From contig DUTL01000159.1 of NCBI GenBank assembly GCA_012842105.1, positions 1-34,932 on the forward strand: a stretch of DNA of 34,932 nucleotides, written 5' to 3'. The position numbers were made by a program, and so were the translations under genes. This document shows, piece after piece, positions 7,803-16,089 of the stretch. Under the pieces are notes generated by a model. It saw only the letters and a list, made by a program, of their open reading frames with translations, was not told the origin of the DNA and did not search any database. Position 1 is the stretch's first letter; each line of letters starts with the position of its first letter. This DNA is from Candidatus Fermentithermobacillaceae bacterium (GTDB lineage: Bacteria > Bacillota > Sulfobacillia > Fermentithermobacillales > Fermentithermobacillaceae).

Positions 7803-8902
7803 CAAGTTCCCTCCATAGGCATCATGCCGGATAATCGATATACATAAGCCAAAACCTGCGCTACAGCCTGGTACAATTCTTCAGGGATCATCTCCCCTAT
7901 ATCAACTGCATGGTAAAGCGCCTGGGCAAGAGGAGGGTCCTCAAAAACATACACCCTGTTTTCTTCTGCAATGGCCCGTATTCTTAAAGCCAGTTCATTA
8001 AGCCCCTTTGCAACGACCTTTGGCGCCGCGTCCTCTTCCATGCTATACTTCAGCGCCACAGCATAGTGGGTGGGGTTGATCAAAACCACATCCGCAGAAG
8101 GGACATCCTGCATCATCCGCCTCATGGATATCTGCCTTTGCCTTTGGCGGATTGCCTGGCGCACCTCAGGTTTGCCTTCAGTATCCTTGATCTCTTCTTT
8201 GACTTCCTGGTAGGTCATCCTCAAGCTTTTCTCGTACTCCCACCACTGGTATACGTAATCCAGCACGCCAATGAAAATCAACAGGATACTCGAATTGACC
8301 AGTATGTTCGAGACGGACTGAGCCACTATTGAGACCGATTGTGCCAAGTCGGTAATCACGAGCGCAGACAGTTGGGGCCACACAGACTTGGCCGTGTTCC
8401 AGGCAACCAAACCAATCAGTAAGGTTTTTGCCAGTGATTTGAACAGAGCCTGCAATGATCTTCTTGAGAAGATCCGCTTAAAGCCTTCCAAGGGGTTAAG
8501 CCTGTTCACATCCGGAAGCAGCAGGCCAGGCTTTGCCATGAAACCTACTTGCAGCAATGACGTACCTACACCGAATACAACCGCTGCTGCCATAACAGGA
8601 AACCCGGCCAAAAAGAACGTTGCCATTACGTCTTTCATTGCGTTGGCTGCCCACCCAATGCCCGGAGCTCCAGAGGGCATTGACGCCCAAATCTGGGATG
8701 ATTTCTGTGCCACAACCCCCGCACTGAACTTCAGTGTGAACTTGAGGGTTAGCACGGCAAACAAGATGCTCACAGCCGATGTAAGATCCTGGCTTGAAAA
8801 TACCTGGCCCCTCTCCCTGGCAAGTTGACGCCGTCTGGGAGTTGCCGGCTGACTCTTTTCTTCAGCAAACAGCTGAAGGTCTACTTCACGGTACAAAGTC
8901 AT
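7802..8902 (-). CDS. flhB: Flagellar export switch protein FlhB
   Basis: FlhB has four membrane helices and a cytoplasmic domain that cleaves itself at N-P-T-H to switch export from rod/hook to filament substrates. NPTH is present near residue 276 in the context VVLINPTHYAVAL. The N-terminus (EEKSQPATPRRRQLARERG) is the classic conserved opening. The open frame continues 93 codons upstream into fliR, but that extension has no similarity to the family. The ATG at 8902 overlaps the fliR stop as ATGA and gives 366 residues, the expected length. Confidence 0.97.
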   Translation of the reverse strand: MTLYREVDLQLFAEEKSQPATPRRRQLARERGQVFSSQDLTSAVSILFAVLTLKFTLKFSAGVVAQKSSQIWASMPSGAPGIGWAANAMKDVMATFFLAGFPVMAAAVVFGVGTSLLQVGFMAKPGLLLPDVNRLNPLEGFKRIFSRRSLQALFKSLAKTLLIGLVAWNTAKSVWPQLSALVITDLAQSVSIVAQSVSNILVNSSILLIFIGVLDYVYQWWEYEKSLRMTYQEVKEEIKDTEGKPEVRQAIRQRQRQISMRRMMQDVPSADVVLINPTHYAVALKYSMEEDAAPKVVAKGLNELALRIRAIAEENRVYVFEDPPLAQALYHAVDIGEMIPEELYQAVAQVLAYVYRLSGMMPMEGT

Positions 8903-9666
8903 TTGCTCATAACTCCTAAAAGGCTTTGCATAAGATTCTGTATGGACAGTGCGATCTCTTTGGTAAACACTCCGTAGAAAGCAACTGAACCTGATAAAAT
9001 TCCCAGGCCCACAAGGGTCTTTATAGGAATCCCTACGACAAACACGTTTAACTGTGGCACGGTCCTGGCAATCACTCCCAAAGCGAAATCTACAATCAGC
9101 GTAGACGCCCATACAGGGCACGATAGCGCTAAAGCGATTTTCAACATCCTGCCGGCTGCCCCAAGCCCTATTTGAGCCCATTCCCTCGGAACGGCGGCAG
9201 CCCCGGCAGGCACCAATTGAAAGGATTGAAACAACGCTTTTATCAACATGTGATGGCCATTGATTCCAAGAAAGATCAGAATTATCAGCAGGTACTTAAA
9301 TATACCAAGGATTGGGGAAGATTGCCCGTAGTGGGGATCGACTACATTTGCCATTCCAAAGCCGATTTTCATGTCAACAATATGCCCGGCAGTCTCAATG
9401 GCAGCTATCATAATGGTTCCGCAAAACCCCAGAAGCAAGCCAAACCCTACCTCGCTTGAGGCAGAAGCTATAAACCCGCCCAAAGTACCGGGGGAAGGGG
9501 ACACGGGCACAACCGGCCAGAGAATGTATCCCAAAAGAAGCGATACTGTCGCCTTTATGAGCCCCGGAACGTATCTGGTACCAATAACCGGAGCCGTTAC
9601 TATAAACCCTACAGTGCGAAGGGTGATCCACAGCAACGGAAAAAGTGCCTCTAACCAAACTTCCAA
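8899..9666 (-). CDS. fliR: Flagellar export gate protein FliR
   Basis: FliR is a membrane component of the FliP5-FliQ4-FliR1 export core. The 255-residue sequence is hydrophobic throughout, with RTVGFIVTAPVIGTRYVP near the start and the conserved GFGMANVVDPHYGQSSPILG segment in the middle. The start is a TTG at 9666 behind an AAGGAGGGG Shine-Dalgarno. It is separated from fliQ by 34 bases and overlaps flhB by four. FliR and FlhB are separate here, unlike in some Clostridium species where they are fused. Confidence 0.96.
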   Translation of the reverse strand: MEVWLEALFPLLWITLRTVGFIVTAPVIGTRYVPGLIKATVSLLLGYILWPVVPVSPSPGTLGGFIASASSEVGFGLLLGFCGTIMIAAIETAGHIVDMKIGFGMANVVDPHYGQSSPILGIFKYLLIILIFLGINGHHMLIKALFQSFQLVPAGAAAVPREWAQIGLGAAGRMLKIALALSCPVWASTLIVDFALGVIARTVPQLNVFVVGIPIKTLVGLGILSGSVAFYGVFTKEIALSIQNLMQSLLGVMSK

Positions 9667-9700
9667 TTGTCTCCCCTCCTTGGATACGAGCGTGTATCCC

Positions 9701-9967
9701 TCAAATAAGGCCTGGCAGCTGCTCTATGAGCCTCTGGGCAAAATCTACCAGAGTCTTCAACATCCACCCGCCGAAAAGCATGAGTGTCAACATAACCGCC
9801 ACTATTTTGGGCACAAAACTCAGAGTCTGGTCGTGTATCTGAGTGGTTGCCTGAAATATGGATATAAGCAGGCCCACTGCAACGGAAATCACGAGGCAGG
9901 GCATGGCTACCAGCAGTGTCACTCCCAGTGTTTCCTTTCCGATTGAAACCACTTGATCCAGTGTCAA
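9701..9967 (-). CDS. fliQ: Flagellar export gate protein FliQ
   Basis: FliQ is a two-helix membrane protein of the export core. At 88 residues it matches the family length, and it shows the SIFQATTQIHDQTLSFVPKI motif and the second hydrophobic helix VAVMLTLMLFGGWM. The start is a TTG at 9967 with an AGGAGG Shine-Dalgarno seven bases upstream, which is stronger evidence than any downstream methionine. Confidence 0.96.
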   Translation of the reverse strand: MTLDQVVSIGKETLGVTLLVAMPCLVISVAVGLLISIFQATTQIHDQTLSFVPKIVAVMLTLMLFGGWMLKTLVDFAQRLIEQLPGLI

Positions 9968-10013
9968 CGTTACTCCTCCTAACCAAACCTGATTGTTCCC
10001 GGCAACCTAGGCC

Positions 10014-11138
10014 CTACTTGAAACTCCCTATCAAGGATCTTGTAATGAGCCCCCAACCGTCTACCAACACAAAAAGCAGAAGCTTAAAAGGCAATGAGAT
10101 GAGCACAGGTGGAAGCATTAACATGCCCATCGACATCAAAGTTGAAGCTACTACCATGTCGACAACCAGGAACGGCAAGAACAATATGAAACCCATTTCG
10201 AAAGCGGTCTTAAGCTCAGAAATGGCAAACGCAGGAACAACCTGAACCAGTGGCATCTCCTCGGGAGAAAAGGCCTCTCCTTCTTGCCCCATCTCAATAA
10301 AAAGGGCAAGGTCCTTTTCCCTTGTCTGCCTCAGCATAAATTGCTTTATAGGCCCCTGGCCCAGGGAAATAGCCTCCTGGGCGGAAAGGCCGCCTGCCAT
10401 ATAAGGCTCAATAGCCACTTGATTAACCTGGTTCCAGGTAGGAGCCATCACAAAAAACGTAAGTAGCAGGGCAAGCCCCACAAGCACCTGGTTGGGTGGT
10501 GTTTGCTGGGTTCCCAGGCTTGTGCGCAAGAACGAAAACACTATGACTATGCGCGTAAATGATGTGGTCAAAATAAGTATGGCAGGTGCAAGGGTCAGTA
10601 CTGTCAAGACCGCCAAAATCCCAATTGCGTTTAATAAGCCGCCCTGTCCGGTTTCGCCGTCAATCCTGATATCAATGTTGGGGATCATGTTCTCAGGAGC
10701 TGCCGACGCGTACCCGCACAGGCAGTTAGCCAGCAACACTCCCAAGAGCAAACCGGTAATCATCTTGGTAGAACCAAACCGCGTAGAGCGCTCTGAGATT
10801 CGGGCAATGACGTCAGAAAAGAAACTCTTTGTGCTATCTGTTTCTTTACAATCCTGGGGGGCGGGTAGATCATCAAGTTCAGAAGCGGGCATTTCTTTGA
10901 GAAGTGAGATGTTGTGGTCCGTAAGGCCCAGAACCAGAATGGACCGGCCTGCTTTGATAACGCAGACCATGCGTTCCCTGCCTAACGCCAAAGAGTCCAT
11001 TACCTGAAGGTACGCCATAGGCCTACCGGGCCTAAAGCGGCGGCTCCATAAACGAACAGCCAGCACAGCCAATGTGATCATTAAGCCTAAGAACCCGGCA
11101 ACCTTAAGGAATTCTGAAGCTAAAGAATGTGAGTTCAT
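10014..11138 (-). CDS. fliP: Fused FliO-FliP flagellar export protein
   Basis: This single 374-residue frame joins two normally separate proteins. Residues 1 to about 90 resemble FliO: one membrane helix (about 10 to 30), a basic patch, then the small RERMVCVIKAGRSILVLGLT domain and a charged linker. Residues from about 126 onward are a complete FliP, including its usual N-terminal hydrophobic signal (126 to 146), LAPAILILTTSFTRIVIVFS, the QTPPNQVLVGLAL loop and the C-terminal DGWGLI segment. No Shine-Dalgarno precedes the internal methionine at the FliP border, so separate initiation is unlikely. FliO helps FliP ring assembly, so the fusion makes functional sense. The ATG at 11138 itself has only a weak Shine-Dalgarno. 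Confidence 0.93.
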   Translation of the reverse strand: MNSHSLASEFLKVAGFLGLMITLAVLAVRLWSRRFRPGRPMAYLQVMDSLALGRERMVCVIKAGRSILVLGLTDHNISLLKEMPASELDDLPAPQDCKETDSTKSFFSDVIARISERSTRFGSTKMITGLLLGVLLANCLCGYASAAPENMIPNIDIRIDGETGQGGLLNAIGILAVLTVLTLAPAILILTTSFTRIVIVFSFLRTSLGTQQTPPNQVLVGLALLLTFFVMAPTWNQVNQVAIEPYMAGGLSAQEAISLGQGPIKQFMLRQTREKDLALFIEMGQEGEAFSPEEMPLVQVVPAFAISELKTAFEMGFILFLPFLVVDMVVASTLMSMGMLMLPPVLISLPFKLLLFVLVDGWGLITRSLIGSFK

Positions 11139-11144
11139 ACTAAT

Positions 11145-11159
11145 GCCGGAAAACCCGGC
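11145..11159 (-). other. Small G+C hairpin just upstream of the fliO-fliP start
   Basis: A perfect 5-bp stem (GCCGG with CCGGC, five-base loop) lies about seven bases before the fliO-fliP ATG and just after a run of seven G. It falls in a 78-base gap in an operon where most genes touch or overlap. It has no U-tract, so it is not an intrinsic terminator; it could modulate ribosome entry or mRNA stability. Confidence 0.4.
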
Positions 11160-11216
11160 GGGCCCCCCCTCTTTTTCTGTCTATCTGCCCAACCGCCTGG
11201 TTACCTGCTTATATGC

Positions 11217-11753
11217 TTAGAAATTCGTGTGCTTGCGGCCCTTTCCTTTGCCCAAAACCTCCTGAATTCTTACCCCGAAGTTCTCATCGATTACGACAAC
11301 TTCGCCCTTTGCAAATATCTTTCCGTTAACCAAGATGTCAACAGGATCCCCGGCGAGCCTATCCAGTTCAACTATTGAACCAACAGTGAGGTTTAGCAGA
11401 TCCTTGACGTAACACTTGGATTTTCCCAGTTCGACGCTGATTGACAGGGGAATATCCAGGAGCACACCCATATCGGAAATAGGTTTTTCGGATACGGGCT
11501 CCATTTGGAATTCCTCAAAATCAGCTACCTGAATCGAAGGTTGAACATGCACCCCTTCTGATTCCTGAGGCGCAGTTTCCCGGTGATCTACACGGGCACT
11601 GTGATTTTGCACCGGCAGTTCCCGTTCTGAAGCGGCCTCCTCTGAATCCTGTCCGGCTAATGGGCCTTGTACATGGTTGGCCTCTTCAGATGCTCCCTCT
11701 GCTTCCTTCAGCAAAGCCTCAATATCCTCCTGGCTAAGATTGTCATTTCTCAT
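11217..11753 (-). CDS. fliN: Flagellar switch protein FliN with a FliM/FliY-like N-terminal motif
   Basis: FliN builds the base of the C-ring together with FliM. The C-terminal 80 residues are a SpoA/FliN domain (VLLDIPLSISVELGK, VELDRLAGDPVDILVNGK, VRIQEVLG). The first residues, LSQEDIEALL, match the motif by which FliM and FliY bind phospho-CheY. Between them lies an acidic linker of about 80 residues instead of the CheC-like phosphatase domain of Bacillus FliY. The 178-residue protein is therefore longer than classic FliN (about 135) but far shorter than FliY (about 380). The ATG at 11753 has GAGGAG upstream and follows fliM by two bases. Confidence 0.92.
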   Translation of the reverse strand: MRNDNLSQEDIEALLKEAEGASEEANHVQGPLAGQDSEEAASERELPVQNHSARVDHRETAPQESEGVHVQPSIQVADFEEFQMEPVSEKPISDMGVLLDIPLSISVELGKSKCYVKDLLNLTVGSIVELDRLAGDPVDILVNGKIFAKGEVVVIDENFGVRIQEVLGKGKGRKHTNF

Positions 11754-11755
11754 GG

Positions 11756-12748
11756 CTAGATCAACTCCTCACTATTGTCTTCCCGCCGCGAAACTATTCT
11801 CGCAGCCATCCTCGAGCCAACCCGTCCGATTTCAACGTTGAACTTAGGCTTGCCCAGAAGATGCAATACTGCGTAATCACTTGTACGTGCATCAAGTTCA
11901 ATAACATCCCCTGGTTTAAGAGACATCACATCTTTCATGGCCAGGGCCCTTTCTCCAAGACGGCAGGATATGGGAATTTCAACGTGCTGAATAGCCGATG
12001 AAACGCTTTCATTGTTTTTCTCGTTGCTCTCGTCGTCTCTCTTGGAAAACCAACGGTGGGCTGACAGGGCCGGCAATACCGGTTCAAGCAATGTATACGG
12101 AAGGCACAATTCTATGTTGCCTGACTGCCCCCCAAATTTCATCCCTATCGTTACTGACATCACAATATCGTTAGGAGCCATTGCCTGCTGCACGAACAAA
12201 GGGTTCACCTCTATTGATGCCACTGAGAGTTCATGTTGCTCAATGTTGAATTCCCTCAACGTAGTCGACAGGATTTGGGCCATGGTTTCAGCTATGCGCC
12301 TTAATACGGCGGTTTCGATTTCAGTTAAAGCCCTTGACACTGCCATTGCAGTCCCCGGCCCTCCGCATAACCTGTCTACCATGAAAAGTGCGATTTGAGG
12401 GCTGAAGTTGACCAGCATGTTTGAGGATAGGGATTCCCAATCGACCACTGCCACTGAACACGGGTTGGAGAGGCCGGTTGAAAATTCCTCATAAGTAACC
12501 TGGTCGACTGACAAGACGTTAGAGTGAATTGCAAGCCTGAACAGACCTGAGAAATACGAAGTAACCAGCCTGCAGAAGTTATCGAACAGGAGCTGAACGC
12601 CTCGCAAATGGTCTTTGGAAAACTTGTCGGGGCGTTTGAAATCATATACGCGCAGCCTTGGCTTTACCACTTGCAACTCGTTATCGTCTGTACCTTCTTT
12701 CATCATTGAACTGATCAGTTCTTCGATTTCCTTTTGCGTAAGCGCCAA
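11756..12748 (-). CDS. fliM: Flagellar motor switch protein FliM
   Basis: FliM links the FliG rotor ring to FliN and receives phospho-CheY. The 330-residue product begins with the motif LTQKEIEELI, has the FliM middle domain (VYDFKRPDKFSKDHLRG, then FSPQIALFMVDRLCGGPG) and a C-terminal SpoA domain (VEIPISCRLGERALAMKDVM). The start is a TTG at 12748 following GGAGGTGAT with about five bases spacing. It lies between fliL and fliN. Confidence 0.96.
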   Translation of the reverse strand: MALTQKEIEELISSMMKEGTDDNELQVVKPRLRVYDFKRPDKFSKDHLRGVQLLFDNFCRLVTSYFSGLFRLAIHSNVLSVDQVTYEEFSTGLSNPCSVAVVDWESLSSNMLVNFSPQIALFMVDRLCGGPGTAMAVSRALTEIETAVLRRIAETMAQILSTTLREFNIEQHELSVASIEVNPLFVQQAMAPNDIVMSVTIGMKFGGQSGNIELCLPYTLLEPVLPALSAHRWFSKRDDESNEKNNESVSSAIQHVEIPISCRLGERALAMKDVMSLKPGDVIELDARTSDYAVLHLLGKPKFNVEIGRVGSRMAARIVSRREDNSEELI

Positions 12749-12763
12749 ATTCGATCACCTCCG

Positions 12764-13192
12764 CTACTGAATGATGAACTCTGTAAAGAACACCTCTTTG
12801 ACCATGCCCTGGCATTTGGCTTCGATTCTGTCGAGAATGGCTTTTTGCAGATTACGCAACCCTTCCTCGCCGGCCAGTTCTTCATAGGTCTTAGAACGCA
12901 GCAGGGCATATATGTCTGTCTTAAGCTCTGAACTTCTCGTTACCAACTGCTTCTGGCTATGGCTGTCAACAGCTTCTAGATCAAGGCTAATTCTTATGAA
13001 CCTGCCCGAATCTTTGAGATTGGTTATGAACTGTCCCAAGCAGCAGGTTAGTGCTGTCTCAGCGCTGTTCTTACCCCCACCGTTGCTATTTGCCAGCGGC
13101 AACCCGGGCAGTCCCCAGGACCTGGCAGCTACTGCATACCCTACGGCAAGGGCTACTATCACAATTGCCGCTATCCAAACCCACTTTTTCAT
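12764..13192 (-). CDS. fliL: Flagellar basal body-associated protein FliL
   Basis: FliL surrounds the stator in the membrane and supports torque generation. The product has one N-terminal membrane helix (WVWIAAIVIVALAVGYAVAA) and a periplasmic-side domain ending in LRNLQKAILDRIEAK and VFFTEFIIQ, typical of the family. The ATG at 13192 is favoured because GGGGGT lies nine bases upstream, giving 142 residues; in-frame ATGs at 13201 and 13216 are alternatives. The CC pair near the domain start is unusual for a FliL. It follows motB closely. Confidence 0.92.
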   Translation of the reverse strand: MKKWVWIAAIVIVALAVGYAVAARSWGLPGLPLANSNGGGKNSAETALTCCLGQFITNLKDSGRFIRISLDLEAVDSHSQKQLVTRSSELKTDIYALLRSKTYEELAGEEGLRNLQKAILDRIEAKCQGMVKEVFFTEFIIQ

Positions 13193-13217
13193 CTTCAACA
13201 TACCCCCAACTGCCATC

Positions 13218-13958
13218 CTACTGCGGCTCTGCCATGGAAAGGGACGGCCTCAGGATAATCACGTCCACCCTTCGATTCCTCTGCCTGCCTTCAGCGGTAT
13301 CATTCGTATCGATAGGATGATACTCGCCATAACCGGCTGCTTGAAGCTGATCAGGATGCAGGTTGGTCTCCTCAATCAAAAACCTTACAACCCTCGTGGC
13401 CCGACCGGTTGACAATTCCCAGTTTGAAGGAAACCTTGGCGTATTAATCGCCCAGTTGTCAGTATGGCCTTCCACCCTGACAGGGTTGTCCACTTTGCCC
13501 AGAAGTTCTCCTACTTTGAGAAGCACTTCCCTGCATTCAGGGCGTAACTCATCTTGTCCGATGTCAAACAGCACTGTATCGGCAAACCTGAACACCACCC
13601 CTCGCTCTTCAAGTTCGACAGTTACTTTTTCAGTCAACCCCGCTTTGGCCAACTCTTCTTCAAACTCTGCAGCCAGGGCTCTCATACCGGCCATTTCTTG
13701 TGCCAAAAGGTGTGCCTGAAGATCCTGCGGATCAAAGATGTCATCAGACGGAGGGATTGCTGGCGTAACAGAGCCTTCCATAATTCCAAGGGCTCCCTGC
13801 AGGGAGGACATGACCGCCCTGAACTTGTCAATTTCCACTACTGACATTGAAAACAACAGGATGAAGAAACACAAGAGCAAAGTTACCATGTCGGCATAAG
13901 TGTTCATCCAGGGAGCGTCACGCGTCGTATCGTCATCTGATATCCATCGGTATTTCAC
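13218..13958 (-). CDS. motB: Flagellar stator protein MotB (MotS/PomB-like)
   Basis: MotB anchors the stator to peptidoglycan and carries the ion-binding aspartate. The 246-residue product has one membrane helix with the conserved aspartate at about residue 23 (WMNTYADMVTLLLCFFILLF) and an OmpA-type peptidoglycan-binding domain (VRVEGHTDN, then GRQRNRRVDVIIL). The helix end, FFILLFSMS, resembles sodium-driven MotS/PomB more than proton-driven MotB; this is a judgement by eye. The GTG start has GGGAGGTG upstream inside motA, and the genes overlap by 26 bases. Confidence 0.95.
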   Translation of the reverse strand: MKYRWISDDDTTRDAPWMNTYADMVTLLLCFFILLFSMSVVEIDKFRAVMSSLQGALGIMEGSVTPAIPPSDDIFDPQDLQAHLLAQEMAGMRALAAEFEEELAKAGLTEKVTVELEERGVVFRFADTVLFDIGQDELRPECREVLLKVGELLGKVDNPVRVEGHTDNWAINTPRFPSNWELSTGRATRVVRFLIEETNLHPDQLQAAGYGEYHPIDTNDTAEGRQRNRRVDVIILRPSLSMAEPQ

Positions 13959-14748
13959 TGCCTGGCACCTCCCTTACCCGTGACGGCCTGGTGATCTCTT
14001 CTCGCTGCTTCGGTGCCAGGAATGATTTGAGTTTCTCCTGAACGATTCTTGGGTTGTCCCCGGCCTGGATAGATAACACGCCTTCAATTATTGCCTCTTT
14101 GTTGTAGATCTCCTCTGCGCTCTTGGTCTTTAGTTTGTTAGCTATGGGAAGGCAGACCATGTTAGCCAGAACCGATCCGTAGAAAGTCGTTACCAGGGCT
14201 GTAGCCATGCCGGGGCCAATTGCCTCCGGGCTGTCCAGGTTCACAAGCATCTGAATTAGGCCTATCAGAGTCCCAAGCATTCCAAAGGCCGGGGCAAAGG
14301 CGCCCATGGTTTCAAAAACGCTCTGCCCCGTCTTATGGCGCTGGGCAACGAAAGCCAATTCGGTTTCCAGGATGTTTCTAACCAGTTCAGGTGTGGTGCC
14401 ATCCACTACAAGCCTAATTCCCTTCTGCAAAAACATGTCGTCAAGGGCGTCTGCATCTTCATCAAGCGCCAGGAGCCCCTCTCGCCTTGCTTTGTCAGCA
14501 AACCGGACTATCGTGTTAATCGTCTCAGAAAGATCCTGTTGTACAGATGTAAACGCGTTCTTTGCAATTGACATAACGTCCAGGAAAGTGCCTAGAGGAT
14601 AGCTGCTAAGTGTGGCGGTAAGGGTGCCTCCGATGGTGATCAACACGGAAGATATGTCCCAAAACATCGTAAGGCTCCCACCGTTGGACATGCCCCATAC
14701 AAGGAGAATGAAACCTGACACTATACCGGTTACAGACGCCCTATCCAT
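13933..14748 (-). CDS. motA: Flagellar stator protein MotA (MotP/PomA-like)
   Basis: MotA forms the pentameric ion channel and torque arm of the stator. The 271-residue product has four membrane helices, the cytoplasmic RREGLLALDEDAD segment that contacts FliG, and the conserved proline region PAFGMLGTLIGLIQML. The first helices (FWDISSVLITIGGTLTATL) resemble the MotP/PomA type. The ATG at 14748 has GAGGTGAG upstream. It sits between flgE and motB, placing the stator genes inside the operon rather than elsewhere as in Bacillus subtilis. Confidence 0.95.
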   Translation of the reverse strand: MDRASVTGIVSGFILLVWGMSNGGSLTMFWDISSVLITIGGTLTATLSSYPLGTFLDVMSIAKNAFTSVQQDLSETINTIVRFADKARREGLLALDEDADALDDMFLQKGIRLVVDGTTPELVRNILETELAFVAQRHKTGQSVFETMGAFAPAFGMLGTLIGLIQMLVNLDSPEAIGPGMATALVTTFYGSVLANMVCLPIANKLKTKSAEEIYNKEAIIEGVLSIQAGDNPRIVQEKLKSFLAPKQREEITRPSRVREVPGSEIPMDIR

Positions 14749-14767
14749 TTACGCTCACCTCGTAACA

Positions 14768-16000
14768 CTATCTCTTGAGATTGACCAATTCCTGCAATAA
14801 CTCGTCAGATACGGTAATAACCCTTGAGTTTGCTTGAAATCCCCTTTGTGTAATAATCATCTGGGTAAATTCCTCTGCAAGGTCTACGTTAGACATCTCA
14901 AGGGCAGTAGGCGCTATAGTGCCCCTTCCGGAAGTCCCTGCCGCACCTACGTCTGCAACCCCTGAGTTGTTTGATTCAACGAAAAGGTTCTTGCCTACCT
15001 TGATAAGGCCCGACGGGTTTGCAAAGCTGGCAAGGGCGATTTGGCCCAGGACCCGGTTTTTGCCATTGGAATAAAACCCTGATATCACTCCGTTAGAGTC
15101 AAAACTGAATGACTCAAGGGTGCCCGTAGGCCACCCGTCAACTGCGCCCGACTCTATGGTTGTGGGCCCGGCAACCTGAGTTAGCCTGCCAAAGTTCATG
15201 GTTACTGCTACATGATCAGCTCCGTTAGGAGTAAATTCGAATTGGTTCTTATCAACGTCGTTGAAAGTACCATCGTGGCCAAAAGTGATAATCCCCGGGT
15301 CCGCCGTACCTCCTCCTGGAAGATGGGCTATCCATGTCCATTCATTTGTATTCGTCTTCTCAAAGTCCACTTGGATGCTGTGTGTTCTCCCCAGGGAATC
15401 GTATACCGTAATGGCAGTGGTCTTCATAAAGCCCACTTCTGCTTCTGCATCGAGGTTCTTAATCCAGTCCATATTGCTTGTTGCCCTTGCAGGCATGTTC
15501 GACCCCACTTGTATAGACAATGCCTCCAGGTTTTGGCCTGTACGGTTAGGCGGCAGGGTGCCGTCTGAACCTGAAGCCCAACCCAGCACCTTCCTTCCTT
15601 CGTAGTCCACAAGTATGCCGTCGCCGTCAGTTGAAAAGTTGCCGACCCTGGTATATGAACGGCTCTCGCCATCCAGTACAACGAAAAACCCGTTGCCCTC
15701 TATGGCAACATCAGTCAGCCGCGACGTAGGCTGCAAGTTCCCAGGCGTCTGAATGGTATCGATGCTTGCCACATTTACGCCTAGCCCAACCTGCATAGGG
15801 TTAGTGCCTCCCCGTTCGGCCTGTGATGCGCCTGAAGGCGAACTGGCCCCCCTGAGGGTCTGGCTGAACACTTCCTGAAACGTCACCCGGCTGGATTTGT
15901 ACCCGGGAGTATTCACGTTTGCTATGTTGTTCCCAATAACGTCCATGCGGGTCTGGTGAGTCCTTAATCCAGACACTGCGCTGAACAATGAACGCATCAT
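14768..16000 (-). CDS. flgE: Flagellar hook protein
   Basis: FlgE polymerises into the hook. The 410-residue product begins MMRSLFSAVSGLRTHQTRMD, with the rod/hook signature NNIANVNTPGYK, has the central TDVAIEGNGFFVV and SYTRVGNFSTDGDG segments, and ends with the coiled-coil tail EEFTQMIITQRGFQANSR. Length and the insertion between residues 150 and 330 fit FlgE rather than FlgG. The ATG at 16000 has AAGGGGTG nine bases upstream; a GTG at 16012 overlaps this Shine-Dalgarno and is rejected. Confidence 0.94.
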   Translation of the reverse strand: MMRSLFSAVSGLRTHQTRMDVIGNNIANVNTPGYKSSRVTFQEVFSQTLRGASSPSGASQAERGGTNPMQVGLGVNVASIDTIQTPGNLQPTSRLTDVAIEGNGFFVVLDGESRSYTRVGNFSTDGDGILVDYEGRKVLGWASGSDGTLPPNRTGQNLEALSIQVGSNMPARATSNMDWIKNLDAEAEVGFMKTTAITVYDSLGRTHSIQVDFEKTNTNEWTWIAHLPGGGTADPGIITFGHDGTFNDVDKNQFEFTPNGADHVAVTMNFGRLTQVAGPTTIESGAVDGWPTGTLESFSFDSNGVISGFYSNGKNRVLGQIALASFANPSGLIKVGKNLFVESNNSGVADVGAAGTSGRGTIAPTALEMSNVDLAEEFTQMIITQRGFQANSRVITVSDELLQELVNLKR

Positions 16001-16089
16001 CTCTGAATGCACCCCTTTCTCTTTTGAGTTCCGGCGCTTTCTCCATCATTCGAAAGCGCTTGGCCTCCCTGAAAGGGTCCGGCCCGGAA

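Noticed and set aside
8903..9181. N-terminal extension of the flhB reading frame by 93 codons
   Set aside because: It lies entirely within fliR, has no FlhB similarity, and the ATG at 8902 fits the ATGA coupling and the conserved N-terminus.
14768..16000. Assignment of the hook gene as flgG
   Set aside because: The 410-residue length and large central insertion, together with flgD and fliK immediately upstream, fit FlgE.
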